DNA of 6,209 nucleotides, taken from positions 1 to 6,209 of the forward strand of contig JADGFH010000373.1 in the NCBI GenBank assembly GCA_016743925.1, read 5' to 3'. Every line of letters starts with the position of its first letter. Within the stretch, counting starts at the first letter, position 1. The DNA is from Labilibaculum sp. (GTDB taxonomy: Bacteria; Bacteroidota; Bacteroidia; Bacteroidales; Marinifilaceae). Below the pieces are notes generated by a model. It did no database searches. It was not told the origin of the DNA and was given only the letters and a program-made list of their open reading frames with translations. Of this stretch, positions 5,748 to 6,209 are shown piece by piece. The position numbers were made by a program, and so were the translations under genes.

Positions 5748-6209
5748 TTATCGTTCTACAACTTTTAGAGGCGCAGGGTATGAATAACAGATTTGCTTAA
5801 ATTGCAGTTTATTATCGCTTTTTATTAAGGATCCAACCATCCTTATTTCATACGTTTTATTGTCTCTCCATGGTCCACTTGTACCTTTTACCGCAAACCA
5901 TGCTACATTTTGCTCAATCCGAATATCAATTTTATCTAAAGGGATTCTTAGGTCAAACCATTTTTCCCAATCCCATAATGTAATCTTTTTTACTCCATCA
6001 ATTCCAGTTATAAATTCATGTGAAGCAATACCGATACACACAATATCTTTCGTAAATAAATTTAAAAAATCATCAATTATTGCAGTATCTCTTTTGATAT
6101 AGCCATCTTGAAATTTTTTCATGACCTGTAAAACCTCTTCTTTTGTCAGCTTATTATTTTCAAATGTCTGTGCATTCAAGATATTCATTAATCCTAACAT
6201 GAATATAAG
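5748..6209 (-). CDS. Secreted SnoaL/NTF2-like (DUF4440-type) protein, N-terminus cut by the window edge
   Basis: The frame runs open to the right edge. Upstream of the first in-window ATG (6200) it reads Leu-Ile-Phe, continuing the hydrophobic stretch LIFMLGLMNILNA, cleavage likely before QTFEN. I therefore take this as a gene partial at its 5' end, whose true start (probably a few basic residues earlier) lies outside. The mature part has the NTF2-like cone order: an initial helix VLQVMKKFQDGYIKRDTAIIDDFLNLFT, the strand DIVCIGIASHEFITG with the IDGVKKI helix, then strands IDIRIEQNVAWFAVKGTSG, TYEIRMVGSLIKSDNKLQFKQICYSYP. The DGYIKRD...FLNLFTKDIVCIG pattern is typical of SnoaL-like proteins, which range from small-molecule isomerases to ligand-binding proteins of unknown role. 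Export to the periplasm is predicted. No catalytic residue set can be assigned with confidence. Its stop (TAA, 5748) is 183 bp from the lipoprotein gene start, so they are probably not one operon. Confidence 0.8.
   Translation of the reverse strand, partial: LIFMLGLMNILNAQTFENNKLTKEEVLQVMKKFQDGYIKRDTAIIDDFLNLFTKDIVCIGIASHEFITGIDGVKKITLWDWEKWFDLRIPLDKIDIRIEQNVAWFAVKGTSGPWRDNKTYEIRMVGSLIKSDNKLQFKQICYSYPAPLKVVER

Noticed and set aside
5860..6102. 80-residue + strand open frame
   Set aside because: Antisense to the SnoaL-like gene, whose frame shows a signal peptide and the NTF2-like fold pattern.
1..6209. CRISPR array, tRNA or rRNA genes, insertion sequence, phage or toxin-antitoxin genes
   Set aside because: I saw no regularly spaced direct repeats, no tRNA or rRNA features, no transposase or integrase motifs and no terminal inverted repeats with target duplications.

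Overview
The window looks like an AT-rich stretch of a Bacteroidota chromosome (Flavobacteriia or Cytophagia type). The genes have A/T-rich start regions without Shine-Dalgarno sequences. Two secreted proteins have short signal peptides ending in -GQ or -NAQ, one protein is a lipoprotein with an LFAC lipobox, and the left edge carries a carboxypeptidase-D-regulatory-like domain, a fold very common in that phylum. The phylum call is inference from style and protein families; no marker gene is present.

Layout: the left edge (1-314, + strand) holds the C-terminal end of a carboxypeptidase-regulatory-like protein interrupted by an in-frame TAG. A perfect 14-bp stem hairpin follows (323-354). Everything else is on the minus strand. 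Read in the direction of transcription (right to left), the order is: a secreted SnoaL/NTF2-like protein cut by the right edge; a putative clan-D-like (GH27/GH36 type) glycoside hydrolase lipoprotein with a small cupin 20 bp behind it; a YoaP-type GNAT acetyltransferase with a thioredoxin-like C-terminal domain; a five-helix membrane protein of unknown function; and a class-C beta-lactamase-like serine hydrolase broken by a one-base frameshift.

The minus-strand genes have no common pathway that I can see. Only hydrolase plus cupin is a convincing two-gene operon. The other neighbours are separated by spacers of about 150 to 380 bp containing imperfect inverted repeats.

The most interesting pattern is in those spacers. 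Four of four separately spaced starts with sequence upstream have a GTTAGGC-like box (GTTAGGCAC, GTTAGGC, GTTGGCAC, GTGTGGCAT on the coding strand) 11 to 23 nt upstream of the start. Two are exact matches to the integron core consensus GTTRRRY. One gene (or short operon) per unit, one orientation, unrelated functions and palindromic spacers together resemble a gene-cassette array without its integrase (a CALIN). This is a hypothesis: no integrase or attI is visible and the boxes are short. Two of the seven genes are broken, which suggests a decaying accessory region or sequence error.
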